42,442 nucleotides of DNA, taken from Hyphomicrobium sp. GTDB lineage: Bacteria > Pseudomonadota > Alphaproteobacteria > Rhizobiales > Hyphomicrobiaceae. A program made the position numbers and the translations under genes. A model generated the notes under the pieces. The model had not been told where the DNA came from, did no database searches, and saw nothing but the letters and a program-made list of their open reading frames with translations. Where the stretch lies: the NCBI RefSeq assembly GCF_020852195.1, contig NZ_JADZBI010000166.1, positions 1-42,442 of the forward strand, read 5' to 3'. Below are positions 16,560 to 25,527 of this stretch, piece by piece; the first letter of the stretch is position 1, and each line of letters starts with the position of its first letter.

Positions 16560-17549
16560 CTACGCCGGCGCCGTAATGAAGCCGCCTTCGACCAGCGCCT
16601 TGAGCATCACGGCCGCGCCGCACTGCTTGGAGACGGCGTTCGGGTCCCACTTGTTGTCTGCCACGAACTTGCCCTTGGTGTAGTGGTTCGAGAAGCTCCA
16701 GAGATACGGCGTGTTGATCTTGTAGAGCAGCCGGCTGCGCCAGCCGTTGTAGCCCTCCCAGCGGTAGAGCATCCGCGGCAGGCTCCAGTCGGCCTGCTCG
16801 TGCAGCTTGTCGTAGCGCAGCGCGTCGACGGCGCTCGACACCCAGTCCGACGGCGGCAGCCACGGGTTCGGTCGTCCGGCCGGCACCTGCTTGGTCTTGG
16901 CCTTGAGCGAGTCGCCGTTGTGGAGGTGGGAGTTGAAGTCGAAGCTGCACTCCATGCCGTGGATGATGGCGACCGCGTACCACGGCACGCACGTCTCGAT
17001 GAAAGCGTCCTCGTAGGACTTCCGCCGCGCGGAATCCGTGATCTTCGATACGTACCACTGCACCGTGGAACGGTTCTCCGACCGGATCTGGCACGTCTCG
17101 AACAGCCGGCGGTACTCGTCGGCCACGTCCTCGAACTTGGGCGGCGTGACGGCGGCCGCCTGCGGCCCCTCCGGAATGTCACGCGGCACGCGCTCGGCGT
17201 TGCGCGCCGTGCGCAGGAGCTCCGAGGCGCGCTCGAGCAGACTGTCGATATCGGATGAGGTCGCACCAGGTGCGTCGGGGGCCGACGCCGTGATCCCGTC
17301 CATGAAGTCCACGATCGCGGGCTGGATCTCGGTGAAGTCCTCCGTGGCCGACGCCGGCGCAAGCCCCATGCGCGGCACCGAGAGTCCGAGCCGCTGCGCC
17401 TCCTCCGAGAGCGTGCCGAGCTGACGCCACGTGCCGCTTCCGTCTTGCGCTACTGCCGGGACGGCGCCGAGCCGGACGACGAATGGCATCGCCAGCGTGG
17501 CCGCAAACCCTGCGCCGACCTGGCGGCGGTCCAGCTTGACCCGTTTCAT
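16560..17549 (-). CDS. Exported lysozyme-like (muramidase-type) protein
   Basis: 329 residues. The N-terminus (LDRRQVGAGFAATLAMPF) has a twin-arginine-like signal with cleavage near residue 35 (AVAQ). Residues 36-150 are a linker and helical region. The C-terminal half (about 165-329) resembles a lysozyme-superfamily domain: the likely catalytic Glu200 in IIHGMECSFDFNSHLHNGDSL, then WLPPSDWVSSAVDAL, YNGWR, WSFSNHYTKGKFVADNKWDP and a C-terminal KQCGAAVMLKAL. Related domains occur in phage endolysins and bacterial muramidases that cut the glycan chain. GAGGAA lies 7 bases upstream and the gene follows the double-protease gene by 44 bp, so they are probably co-transcribed. The domain call comes from motif memory, not a search. 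Confidence 0.72.
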   Translation of the reverse strand: MKRVKLDRRQVGAGFAATLAMPFVVRLGAVPAVAQDGSGTWRQLGTLSEEAQRLGLSVPRMGLAPASATEDFTEIQPAIVDFMDGITASAPDAPGATSSDIDSLLERASELLRTARNAERVPRDIPEGPQAAAVTPPKFEDVADEYRRLFETCQIRSENRSTVQWYVSKITDSARRKSYEDAFIETCVPWYAVAIIHGMECSFDFNSHLHNGDSLKAKTKQVPAGRPNPWLPPSDWVSSAVDALRYDKLHEQADWSLPRMLYRWEGYNGWRSRLLYKINTPYLWSFSNHYTKGKFVADNKWDPNAVSKQCGAAVMLKALVEGGFITAPA

Positions 17550-17593
17550 GCTCGCTTCCTCGTCATCGTTGCACCGTGTTTCCGCGACTGTTG

Positions 17594-20500
17594 TCAGCTC
17601 GAAGGCACCTCGAGCCCGACCGCCCGCTGCGCGGCGATCACCTGCTCGCAGTCGACCGGGGTGATCCCGCCGAGCTCCGCGCTCGCCAGCTCGAAGCAGC
17701 TTTCGACGAACACGTTCGCGGCGTGAGAGAGCGTGGAGCTCTGGTTGAGCCCGACCGTCATCGACCGATAGGTGATGCGCGCAAGCTTGTAGCGGCCGAC
17801 GCCCGTCACCGTGGCGCCGCGATGCGTTCCGCCCTCGGAGATGAGAAAGGCGAACTTGTTTAGGATGCCGCTGTTGAAGTGCACGCAGCCGTTGTCGTTA
17901 TAGGCGGTCGACCCGCATATCAGGTCATCCGGCGTCAGCACCTCGGAGTAATGGTCCGGCTGCCCGCGGTTCGAGAGCGAGAACTTGGCCTTCCGGTCGA
18001 ACATCGCCCTGCCGTTCGCGTCGCGAAGGTTGGGGTCCGCGAGGCTCCTAAGCGGCGCGGTGATGGAGAAGCCCGGCGAGGCTTCCCCGATCAGCCAATT
18101 GCCGCCGTCGCCGCGCGCGTCGAGCTCGATCAGCGCCCCGAAGATGTCTGAGAGCGACTCGTTCACGGCGCCGGGCTCGTTGAGATAGAGCAGGTTCTTC
18201 TCATGCGCGATGATGCCGTGTGTCATCTCGTGCGCCACGATGTCGAGCGCGCCTGCATAGCCCGGCCCGTACACCATCACGTTGCCCTTTGGGCAGTCGT
18301 ACGACTTCGTGGTGCACCAGTAGGCGTTCTGAGTCCGCCCGTGGCGCACATAGGCTTCCATCGGCGAGCCGCCCTGGCCTTCGTTGTCGTCGAACCCGTC
18401 GCGGCCGAAGGTCAGGAAGAAGTAATCGCGCACAATGCCCGCGTTGCGGAAGGCTATCAGCGCCTCGGGCGCCAGCGTCTCCGCCCGCGCGCGCTTTTCC
18501 TCGTCGATGCCGACGCTGCCGGGAAAGCTCGTCGTTTGCGCCAGATCGTAGATGCGCCTGAGCATGCCGCCCGAGGGCTGGTCGCGATAGTAGTAGAACG
18601 CTTCGCCCGTGGTCGCGTCGACGAAGATGCGGAACGCGTCGATCGTCACCAGCCATGCCAGGCGCGTCGTCGATCCTGTGCCTGCCTTCGCCTTGCCGAC
18701 CAGCGCCGGGTCGAACACGACGAGATCGGGCTTGCCGACCTCGGCCTTGTCCGGGCTCGGCGCCAGCGGGAACGCGCGCGAGGCATCCGGCGCACTGCGC
18801 AGCACGTCGGCGAGCTTCGCGCGCGCGGCGGCGACGGCCTCGCCCTCCGCGATCTTGGGCTTGGTGTCGTCGAGCGCCACGGTGGAGATGGTGCCGCTGA
18901 ACTTGGTCACGCCGAGCGACCGGTCCACGCTGAGCTTGGCGGTCGAGCCGAACACCGGCACGCCCTCCACGCGCTGCTCGACCTCCGCGATGTAGCGGTT
19001 CGGCAGGTCGGGATCCTTGCGCCGGCGCACGTACTCGGGCTTCGCGCTCTTGTTCTTCGCCGGATAGAGCGATCTGAGCCCACCCGTGCCGAAATAGTTC
19101 TCGACGGCGCGCTTCGTCTCCTCTTCCGTCTGCTCCCGGTCGCCGTCGCCCGCGCCGAGAGAGCGCGATCCAGCTCCCGCCTGCGGAGAGAGGCCCATCA
19201 CAGTGCTCGGCAAGCCCGTGGCCGGGTTGATCGTCACGCGCAGGTTCGGATGCGTCTTGCGCAGCTCCTCGACCGCGCGCTCGACCTCGGCCCGCGTCTC
19301 GGCCGCTTCGGCATTGGATGGCGACGACGTGCCGCCCGCGTGGGCAGCCGTAACGAGGGACGAGCTGGACCGTGTCTGAGCCGACGGGGCCACGGCGGTA
19401 TCGCCGGTCGCCACCGTGATGGCGGGGGCGGCCAATCCGCGGCATTGCGTGATTGGTCCGGCAGGGGTGCTCGAGGCAGGTTGAACCTCGGCCGGCGTCG
19501 TCAGGCCCCCGTAGGCTGCCGCGATCGAGAACGGCGTCGCGGTGTCGGACCACAGGTGCTCCATCGCGGCGAGGTCCGTCTTGGCGTTGCCTGCGAGGTT
19601 GCGTGCGTCGCTTGCCGAGAGCGTTCCGAACCCGCTGCCGTTGAGATCGATGCGCGGCCAGAAGCACTCGTTGTCGTCGATCACGCCGTCGCCATTAAGA
19701 TCCTCGGTGAACGCTGCGTTGGCCGTCGCCGCATTTTTGAGCGCCGCGAGTTGGCGCGAGAAAATGGCGAGATCGCTCGCCGAGACGACGCCGTCGCCGT
19801 CGAGATCGCCGAGCAGCGGCATGACCTCGGGTGCCACGGCCGCCACCGCTTCGAGCGCGTCGATGGTCGGGGCTTGCGCCGCACCCCCGGGCGCCGCCGT
19901 CGCGCTCTTGCGCAGCACCTCGGCGATCTCCGCGGGCTTCTTGTCGGGCGCGAGCTCGAACAGAATGCCGGCCAGCGCCGCCACGTGCGGCGCCGCCTGC
20001 GAGGTACCGCTGCACACGCCGATCGGCAGCTTGTCGGCGGCGAGCGTGCTCATGATGTCGACGCCCGGCGCCGCGAGGTGTCCGCCGGTGTTGGAGAACT
20101 CGGCCCTGAGCCCGTCGCGGTCGATGGCCTCGACGACGACGATGTTGGGCGGGCTGTCGCCGGCCGCCGAAGTCTGTGTGCCGGCCCAGGCGAACGGCGA
20201 GGCCCACTTGGCCGCGATCGGCGTTGCGCGATCCTCGGAATCGTTGCCGGCCGCCACCACGAACAGCACGTGATCCTGCACACGGCTCGCCATCAGCCGG
20301 ATGAGGTTCGCTTGATGCATGACGTGCAGCGCCAGCCCCGGCACGTCCTCCGGGTCGTCGTCGCCGAGCAGGTTCGAGGCCACGAAATTGTATCCGAGGC
20401 TGATGTTGATCACGCGCAGCCCGTCGGGCGTGAGCAGGTTGGCATAGACGTAGTCGAGCGTCTTCGCGAGCACGTCGTCGAAGAGTAGCGCGTGCACCTG

Positions 20501-21694
20501 CCAGCCCTCGTCGACGCCCACGACCCCGGAGTCGCCGACGATCGCGTCATCGACGGCGATGGCGTCCATCCGCGCCTCCGGGATGATGCCGTCGATGCCG
20601 GGCTGGTCGCCGGGCCGCGCGCCGATGATACCGGCCACGTGCATGCCGTGATGCGTGCCGCAACTGGGCGTGTGGTAGATCGCAGGGGTGACGTTCTGCA
20701 TCGAGGCGAACGGCACCATGGGGTCGGTGCCGAATCCGCTGTCGATGACGGCGATCTTCGGCCGCTGCGCACTGGGGTTCGCCTTGCGGTGCCGATCGAG
20801 GATGGACCACACCGGCGGCATGCGGATCGCCTTGAGGCCCCAGTTCCCGTCCTGGCTGTCTCCCGCGTGCCAGCGCCAGGCGAACACCTCGTCGCCCACC
20901 GCGATGCTGGCGCCGGTGCCCTTGCGAAGCTGCTTGGCCTCCATGGTCGAGTTGACGAACGCGCCTTCGACAACCTTTTCGGCGCGGAGCTCCTTGATCA
21001 GCGGCGGCTCGAGCGCGTTGCGAAGCTGCTCCTTGCTGTCCTGGGCGGCGGCGCCTGCGGCAGGTGCCGGCTGCAGCGAGCGCGTCGCCGGTCCGTCGGC
21101 GACCTCCACGGTGATCACGCCGAGGGGCGCGATCATCTTCGTGATCGTGAGGTTGTATTTCTTAAGCAGCGCCTCGATGTCCTTGTCGGTCGCGTCGGGA
21201 CTGAGCTGGATCACAAAGCTGTTCGGCTTGGCGACGGGCACGCGGCGCCCGGCCCGTTCGGAGGTCCCTCCGCTCGCGCGGGCACGGCGTCGCCGCTCCC
21301 TGTAGCGGGAATAGGCCGTATCGGCCTGGGCCACGTTGCCGCTGAACGCGCCTTTGACTTTGGGCTCCGGCGTCTCCTTGCTGCCGAACGTCGACGTGAT
21401 CAGCGCGTAGAGGGACTCGCCCCACGACGCATCGGAGCGCTTCTGGTTCGGGCTTGGAGGCGCCTTGCTTTTGTTCGGATCGACATAGATGAAGTCGTCC
21501 TGCTTCTCGCCGAGGCTCCGCGTCCGAGGAGGCGCAGGGGCGGGTGCCTGCTTCTTGGGCGCGAACTTGTCCTCGAGCGTGCGTTGCAGCCGGTCGTACT
21601 GCGACGGTGGCAACTGGGCGTACGCGGTGGAGACGGAAGACGCGCTAAGCGCCACGAGCACCGCCGCGGCATAGGCTGGCGTATGTCTCGGCAT
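17594..21694 (-). CDS. Exported double protease: S8 subtilisin + Ca-binding repeats + M4 thermolysin-type metalloprotease
   Basis: 1366 residues in one uninterrupted frame from the ATG at 21694 (AGGAG 8 bases upstream). Signal peptide 1-26 (STAYAQ). Residues 27-150 are Pro/Arg-rich, and about 155-200 resemble an I9-type propeptide. S8 domain about 310-600: Asp318 (AVIDSGFG), His349 (HHGMHVAG), oxyanion Asn484 (AAGND), Ser565 (GTSQAAPH). Dockerin/EF-hand-like loops follow at 630 (DLDGDG) and 665 (DLNGDG), with a third weaker loop. Then an FTP/PepSY propeptide (about 790-1010) and an M4 domain: zinc ligands His1155 and His1159 with Glu1156 (HEMTH), Glu1179 (NESLSD), and His1272 (VHFNSGILNK). 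All catalytic residues of both families are present, so both domains may be active. Secreted or periplasmic, and flanked by M23 and lysozyme-like genes. Confidence 0.9.
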   Translation of the reverse strand: MPRHTPAYAAAVLVALSASSVSTAYAQLPPSQYDRLQRTLEDKFAPKKQAPAPAPPRTRSLGEKQDDFIYVDPNKSKAPPSPNQKRSDASWGESLYALITSTFGSKETPEPKVKGAFSGNVAQADTAYSRYRERRRRARASGGTSERAGRRVPVAKPNSFVIQLSPDATDKDIEALLKKYNLTITKMIAPLGVITVEVADGPATRSLQPAPAAGAAAQDSKEQLRNALEPPLIKELRAEKVVEGAFVNSTMEAKQLRKGTGASIAVGDEVFAWRWHAGDSQDGNWGLKAIRMPPVWSILDRHRKANPSAQRPKIAVIDSGFGTDPMVPFASMQNVTPAIYHTPSCGTHHGMHVAGIIGARPGDQPGIDGIIPEARMDAIAVDDAIVGDSGVVGVDEGWQVHALLFDDVLAKTLDYVYANLLTPDGLRVINISLGYNFVASNLLGDDDPEDVPGLALHVMHQANLIRLMASRVQDHVLFVVAAGNDSEDRATPIAAKWASPFAWAGTQTSAAGDSPPNIVVVEAIDRDGLRAEFSNTGGHLAAPGVDIMSTLAADKLPIGVCSGTSQAAPHVAALAGILFELAPDKKPAEIAEVLRKSATAAPGGAAQAPTIDALEAVAAVAPEVMPLLGDLDGDGVVSASDLAIFSRQLAALKNAATANAAFTEDLNGDGVIDDNECFWPRIDLNGSGFGTLSASDARNLAGNAKTDLAAMEHLWSDTATPFSIAAAYGGLTTPAEVQPASSTPAGPITQCRGLAAPAITVATGDTAVAPSAQTRSSSSLVTAAHAGGTSSPSNAEAAETRAEVERAVEELRKTHPNLRVTINPATGLPSTVMGLSPQAGAGSRSLGAGDGDREQTEEETKRAVENYFGTGGLRSLYPAKNKSAKPEYVRRRKDPDLPNRYIAEVEQRVEGVPVFGSTAKLSVDRSLGVTKFSGTISTVALDDTKPKIAEGEAVAAARAKLADVLRSAPDASRAFPLAPSPDKAEVGKPDLVVFDPALVGKAKAGTGSTTRLAWLVTIDAFRIFVDATTGEAFYYYRDQPSGGMLRRIYDLAQTTSFPGSVGIDEEKRARAETLAPEALIAFRNAGIVRDYFFLTFGRDGFDDNEGQGGSPMEAYVRHGRTQNAYWCTTKSYDCPKGNVMVYGPGYAGALDIVAHEMTHGIIAHEKNLLYLNEPGAVNESLSDIFGALIELDARGDGGNWLIGEASPGFSITAPLRSLADPNLRDANGRAMFDRKAKFSLSNRGQPDHYSEVLTPDDLICGSTAYNDNGCVHFNSGILNKFAFLISEGGTHRGATVTGVGRYKLARITYRSMTVGLNQSSTLSHAANVFVESCFELASAELGGITPVDCEQVIAAQRAVGLEVPSS

Positions 21695-21752
21695 CGTTGC
21701 TGCTCCTAACTCATACAACATGACAGGGCACGAAGGCCGCGCAGCGCGCAGC

Positions 21753-23318
21753 CTACTGCCACCAATTGTTCCATTTGCCCTTGATCCAGTCCCACCATCC
21801 CTGCTGCTCGGCCGGCGCGGGCTCGGGTGCCGGCGTCGGTGCAGGTGTGGGTTCTGGCGCAGGCGCGGGTGTAGGCTCCGGTGGCGGCGCGGGTTCGGGT
21901 TGCGGCGCCGGAGCGGGCTCGGGGGCCGGTGCCGGCTCCGGCTGGGGCGCCGGTGTGGGTTCGGGCTCAGGCACGGGAGCAGGCTCCGGTGCGGGGGCCG
22001 GCGTTGGCGCGGGTTCGGGCTGCGGCGTGGGCTCCGGTGCAGGCGTAGGCTCCGGTGTCGGCGTGGGGGCAGGCTCGGGAGCAGGCGCAGGCTCGGGTTG
22101 CGGCGCTGGAGTCGGCTCGGGCGCCGGGGTCGGAGTCGGTGTTGGCGTGGGTTCCGGAGCTGGAGTGGGTGTCGGCTCCGGTGCCGGCGGCGGCTTCGGC
22201 GCACCGATCTCGAGTCCGGCATCGACGAGCAGGTTGCCGTCGGGGCCGATGCCGGGGTCGAGGCCCTTGGCGCGGCGCAACGCGGCGATCAGCGACGGGA
22301 AGGTCGGCACATAGACCTGCAGCGTCTTGCCGCCAACCTGGATGCGCTGGCGCACCTGCAGGTGCAGGTGCAGGCTCGTTGCCACCTTGCCACCCATGTA
22401 CCGCGAGACCTTGCCGAGCACCTGGCCTTGCTTGACCTTGGCGCCCGTCTTCACGGTGATCGATTTGGGGTGCATGTGGAGGTAGTAGTAGTCGGTGCCG
22501 TTGTTGGACTTGAGCTGCACCGTCGTGTTCGACGTGACGTTGACGATCTGCCCGTCCTCTGCGGCCACTGCCTCCCAGTAGTTGTCCTTCCAGGACGGCG
22601 GCCGGATGTCCTGGCCCTGATGTCCAGCGCCGCCCGGGCAGAGCGGCATGTCCCAGCTACGGATCTCGCAATAGTTGTCGCGCTGCTTCATCGGATCGAA
22701 GTTGCGCGGATCGTTCTCGCTGCCGCCGGCCGCACCCTTGCCGCCGTAGCCGCCGCCGCCGTAGCCCCAGATCTGCGAGTTCATGTGCGGAAAGAGGCCG
22801 TCGCTGAGCTTCAGCGGGAAGATCATGTTCGGCATGTACACGTAGCGGTCCGCGCGTCCGCGGCCCTGATCGCGCTCGAAGAGGTTGCCCGGGGGGTAAT
22901 AGGCAAAGCCGGCCTTCGCCGGGTCGGTGTAGGCGGGATCGCCGGTCGGCGTGGGTGTCGGCGTCGGCGTCGGCTCGGGCGCCGGTCCTTCGCCGGTCGT
23001 CGGCTGCTCAGGTGTGGGAGGCGTCGGCGTGCCTTCAGGCGGAAGCAGGCTGCAGCGCGCGAGCTGGACCAGACTTCCGCTCGCGTCGTGGCTGAAACAC
23101 GGGGTGTCCGACGCCCCGCCGCGGCGCGCGGCGCCGATGCCCGCGCTCGGACCCGCGATGCTCTGCACGAGCGCGTAGGTCGCGAGATCGCGGCCGAACA
23201 GATGCGAGGCCGCGGCCGTGCGCGTGTGATCCTGCGCGGGAAGACGGGAGGGAAGTGCGAGGAGGACGCCACCGGCAGCGAGAGCGACGCACAGCACAAG
23301 TTGGAGAGCTTTCCTCAC
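21753..23318 (-). CDS. Exported M23-family metalloendopeptidase with Pro-Glu repeat and Trp-rich tail
   Basis: 521 residues from a GTG at 23318 with a G-rich ribosome site upstream. Signal peptide ends near residue 29. Residues about 95-130 are PT-rich. The M23 (LytM) domain has zinc ligands His233 and Asp237 (HQGQD) and the His317-Leu-His319 pair (LHLHLQV), and should cleave peptidoglycan cross-bridge peptides. From about 374 to 503 the protein is an almost pure Pro/Glu/Ala/Thr repeat (PAPEP, PTPEP units), probably a rigid spacer. The last 14 residues, from WWDWIKG to the C-terminus, contain five Trp with basic residues, like a membrane-interface or amphipathic peptide. It lies 58 bp upstream of the double-protease gene on the same strand. 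Confidence 0.87.
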   Translation of the reverse strand: MRKALQLVLCVALAAGGVLLALPSRLPAQDHTRTAAASHLFGRDLATYALVQSIAGPSAGIGAARRGGASDTPCFSHDASGSLVQLARCSLLPPEGTPTPPTPEQPTTGEGPAPEPTPTPTPTPTGDPAYTDPAKAGFAYYPPGNLFERDQGRGRADRYVYMPNMIFPLKLSDGLFPHMNSQIWGYGGGGYGGKGAAGGSENDPRNFDPMKQRDNYCEIRSWDMPLCPGGAGHQGQDIRPPSWKDNYWEAVAAEDGQIVNVTSNTTVQLKSNNGTDYYYLHMHPKSITVKTGAKVKQGQVLGKVSRYMGGKVATSLHLHLQVRQRIQVGGKTLQVYVPTFPSLIAALRRAKGLDPGIGPDGNLLVDAGLEIGAPKPPPAPEPTPTPAPEPTPTPTPTPAPEPTPAPQPEPAPAPEPAPTPTPEPTPAPEPTPQPEPAPTPAPAPEPAPVPEPEPTPAPQPEPAPAPEPAPAPQPEPAPPPEPTPAPAPEPTPAPTPAPEPAPAEQQGWWDWIKGKWNNWWQ

Positions 23319-23430
23319 GCCACATCCCCCGTATCCATTGCAGCTTCGGAGTGCTTTTGGATCCCGCAGGGATAATGCCGAACTCGCTCATCCCTGGCAA
23401 CGAAGCCCACTACATCGGTTCCGAGCATAA

Positions 23431-25527
23431 TCATGGCACCTGCTCCGCCGGCAGCAGTTGCTCGAGCATGCGTCGCGCTTCGGGCGTCAGGCGGTCGGCG
23501 GGCAGATCCGCCGCCAGCACGCGCCGGATTGCCGCCTGCACGTTGGCTGGCGTCGGCTCGGGAGAAGCGGCAAGCGCCTGTGGTCCGCCGAGCCCAGGCC
23601 CCGCCGAGAAGAGGCCCCACCAGTCGACGCCGATCGACGGCTTGGTCCAGTCGCCGGAGATGCGCACGGGGATCGGGAACGCCGTCGGCGGCGGGATCGC
23701 CTTGACCCGGATCTCCTGATTGAGGCTCTTCTTGGGGACGTTGACGGTTCCCTCCGAGTTGATCTCCACTTCCGAGCCGCCCATGGCGAGGCCCGGCCGG
23801 CTCTGCATGATCCCCTTCTTGATGTCGTACGTCGCCTCGAGGCGTTCGAAGGCCGTTCGCATGGCGAGGTCGAACTTCCAGCTCTTCCACCATTCGAAGA
23901 TCATGCGCCGCACGTCGAAGCCGCGCAGCGCGCCCTTGCCCATGCGGAAATGAGCCTTGCCGTCGAGGGTGGAGGTGAGCTGGGCCTGGTTCTGGCCCGC
24001 GGCGTTGGCCGTGATCTCGACGTTCGAGGCGCCGGCGAGCAGCGGCTTGCCGGTGAGCTCGGTGACAATCGGCTCCGCGGCGACGTCCGTCAGCGTCAGT
24101 TGCGCGGCGGCGCGCGGCGGCGCGGCACGGCTGTCGATGTTGAACGTGCCGATCGCCTTGCCCTCGCCGACCGCCAGCTCCTCGAGCTTCGCATCGAGCA
24201 CACCCTCGGTGATGCCGGCCTTGACGCGGCCGCGCTTGAGATCGAGCGCGCCGTAGGTGATGGCCGCCGCGTCGATCAGCACGTCGAGGTCGAAGGCCTG
24301 CAGCGCCTTGAGGTTGAACGGCTGTTCGCTCCAGCCGGGCGCGGCGGTGGCGGCCGCGGAACGCGCGGGCTCGGGCGCCGCCTGCTGCCCCTTCTCGAGC
24401 GCATCGAGGTCGGAGAGGAGCTGCTCCCAGCCCGGCGCGATCAGCGGCTCAAAGTCGGCCTGTGCTGTGGGCGCGAGCGGTTGGCGCGCCGCGCCCGTCA
24501 TCCGCCCGAGGTCGATGTGCTCGCTCGACACGTTGCCGGCGAGCTTCGGCCTGACGCCGCCGAGGTCGAGCGTCCCGTCGAAGCGCGCGCTCGTGGTATC
24601 GACCATCACGTCGGTTTCCGAGAACGTGATGTCGCGCGTCGTGCCTTTGATCTTGCCTTCGAGCGAGCCCCTGAGCGGCGTGCCCGACGCCGTGATGTCG
24701 GAGCCGAGCCATTGCGCGAGCGCGATCAGCGACGGCGAGGAGGCCGTCACTGCGCCATTGAACTCCGCCGCCGCCGCGAACAGCGCGTCGCCGTCCACGG
24801 ACGCCCGCAACGGGCGCGCGTCCATGCTGGCCTTGAGCGTGGTGGAGGCACCGGTGACCACCGCATTGAAGTCTCCGACCGCCGCGTCGAAGGTCACCGT
24901 CTCCCCGCCCGCGACGAGGCTTCCCTTGGAGACGAGCGCGCCCGACGCCGGATCGAGGTTCTGCACCGCGTTGATGTCGCTTGCGGAGCGCTGGGCGCCG
25001 GTCGCGGCGCTCTGGAAGGTGAGCGTGCCGTCCTTGATCGTCGACACCGGCGGCAGGCTGAAGGCCGCGGGCGCCGCGCCGGACGTGGCCGCGCCCTCGG
25101 TGTCGAACACCCAGTTCCGCGTGCCGTCGGCGCCCTCCTCGAGCGCGAACGTGGGCTTGATCAGGTCGAGGTCCTTGAGGCGCACTCGTCCCTTGAGCAG
25201 CGGGAAGAACTCCATGGTGGATTGCACGGTCTCGGCGCGGAACACGTCGCGCTCGGGCATCCCTTCGGGATTGGAGACCGCCACCTCGTCGAATGCGACA
25301 CCGAACTGCGGCCAGTAGGTGAGGCGCATGGCGCCGATCGTCACCGTGCGGCCGATCGACTGGCCGATGCTTTTCGCAAGATGATCCTTGATGAGGCCGA
25401 GCGGCGGGAACGCGATCAAAAGCGCTACCGACACCAGCGCGCCGATCAGCACCAGACGGACGATGCGCCACACCGTGCTACGTTTCGTGCGAGGCTCCTC
25501 GGCCGCCGCCCCCGGATCTGTAGCCAT
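23431..25527 (-). CDS. AsmA-family envelope protein
   Basis: 698 residues from the ATG at 25527 (GGAG 7 bases upstream; a GTG 12 bases earlier is also possible). One N-terminal membrane helix (about 19-43, RIVRLVLIGALVSVALLIAF) is followed by a long periplasmic region of repeated beta strands. AsmA hallmarks: LGRTVTIG-like start (here SIGRTVTIGAMRL), DLDLIKPTF, and the C-terminal LDGKAHFRMGKGALRGFDV. AsmA proteins are bridge-like lipid-transport or assembly proteins at the envelope. The C-terminal 40 residues are Pro/Ala-rich. Ends 112 bp before the M23 gene, so it may share the transcript, though this gap is longer than those between the downstream genes. Confidence 0.85.
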   Translation of the reverse strand: MATDPGAAAEEPRTKRSTVWRIVRLVLIGALVSVALLIAFPPLGLIKDHLAKSIGQSIGRTVTIGAMRLTYWPQFGVAFDEVAVSNPEGMPERDVFRAETVQSTMEFFPLLKGRVRLKDLDLIKPTFALEEGADGTRNWVFDTEGAATSGAAPAAFSLPPVSTIKDGTLTFQSAATGAQRSASDINAVQNLDPASGALVSKGSLVAGGETVTFDAAVGDFNAVVTGASTTLKASMDARPLRASVDGDALFAAAAEFNGAVTASSPSLIALAQWLGSDITASGTPLRGSLEGKIKGTTRDITFSETDVMVDTTSARFDGTLDLGGVRPKLAGNVSSEHIDLGRMTGAARQPLAPTAQADFEPLIAPGWEQLLSDLDALEKGQQAAPEPARSAAATAAPGWSEQPFNLKALQAFDLDVLIDAAAITYGALDLKRGRVKAGITEGVLDAKLEELAVGEGKAIGTFNIDSRAAPPRAAAQLTLTDVAAEPIVTELTGKPLLAGASNVEITANAAGQNQAQLTSTLDGKAHFRMGKGALRGFDVRRMIFEWWKSWKFDLAMRTAFERLEATYDIKKGIMQSRPGLAMGGSEVEINSEGTVNVPKKSLNQEIRVKAIPPPTAFPIPVRISGDWTKPSIGVDWWGLFSAGPGLGGPQALAASPEPTPANVQAAIRRVLAADLPADRLTPEARRMLEQLLPAEQVP

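Noticed and set aside
18203-20488. Long open frame on the plus strand opposite the double-protease gene
   Set aside because: High GC makes the antisense frame open. Its translation is Arg/His-rich without domains, while the minus-strand frame has full protease motifs.
21820-22190. Possible CRISPR array or satellite in the short repeats
   Set aside because: The units are codon-level Pro/Glu/Ala/Thr repeats in frame, with no unique spacers of constant size.
21766-22314. Gly-Ser-Ala-Val repeat protein on the plus strand
   Set aside because: It is the antisense reading of the Pro-Glu repeat of the M23 protein and lacks independent support.
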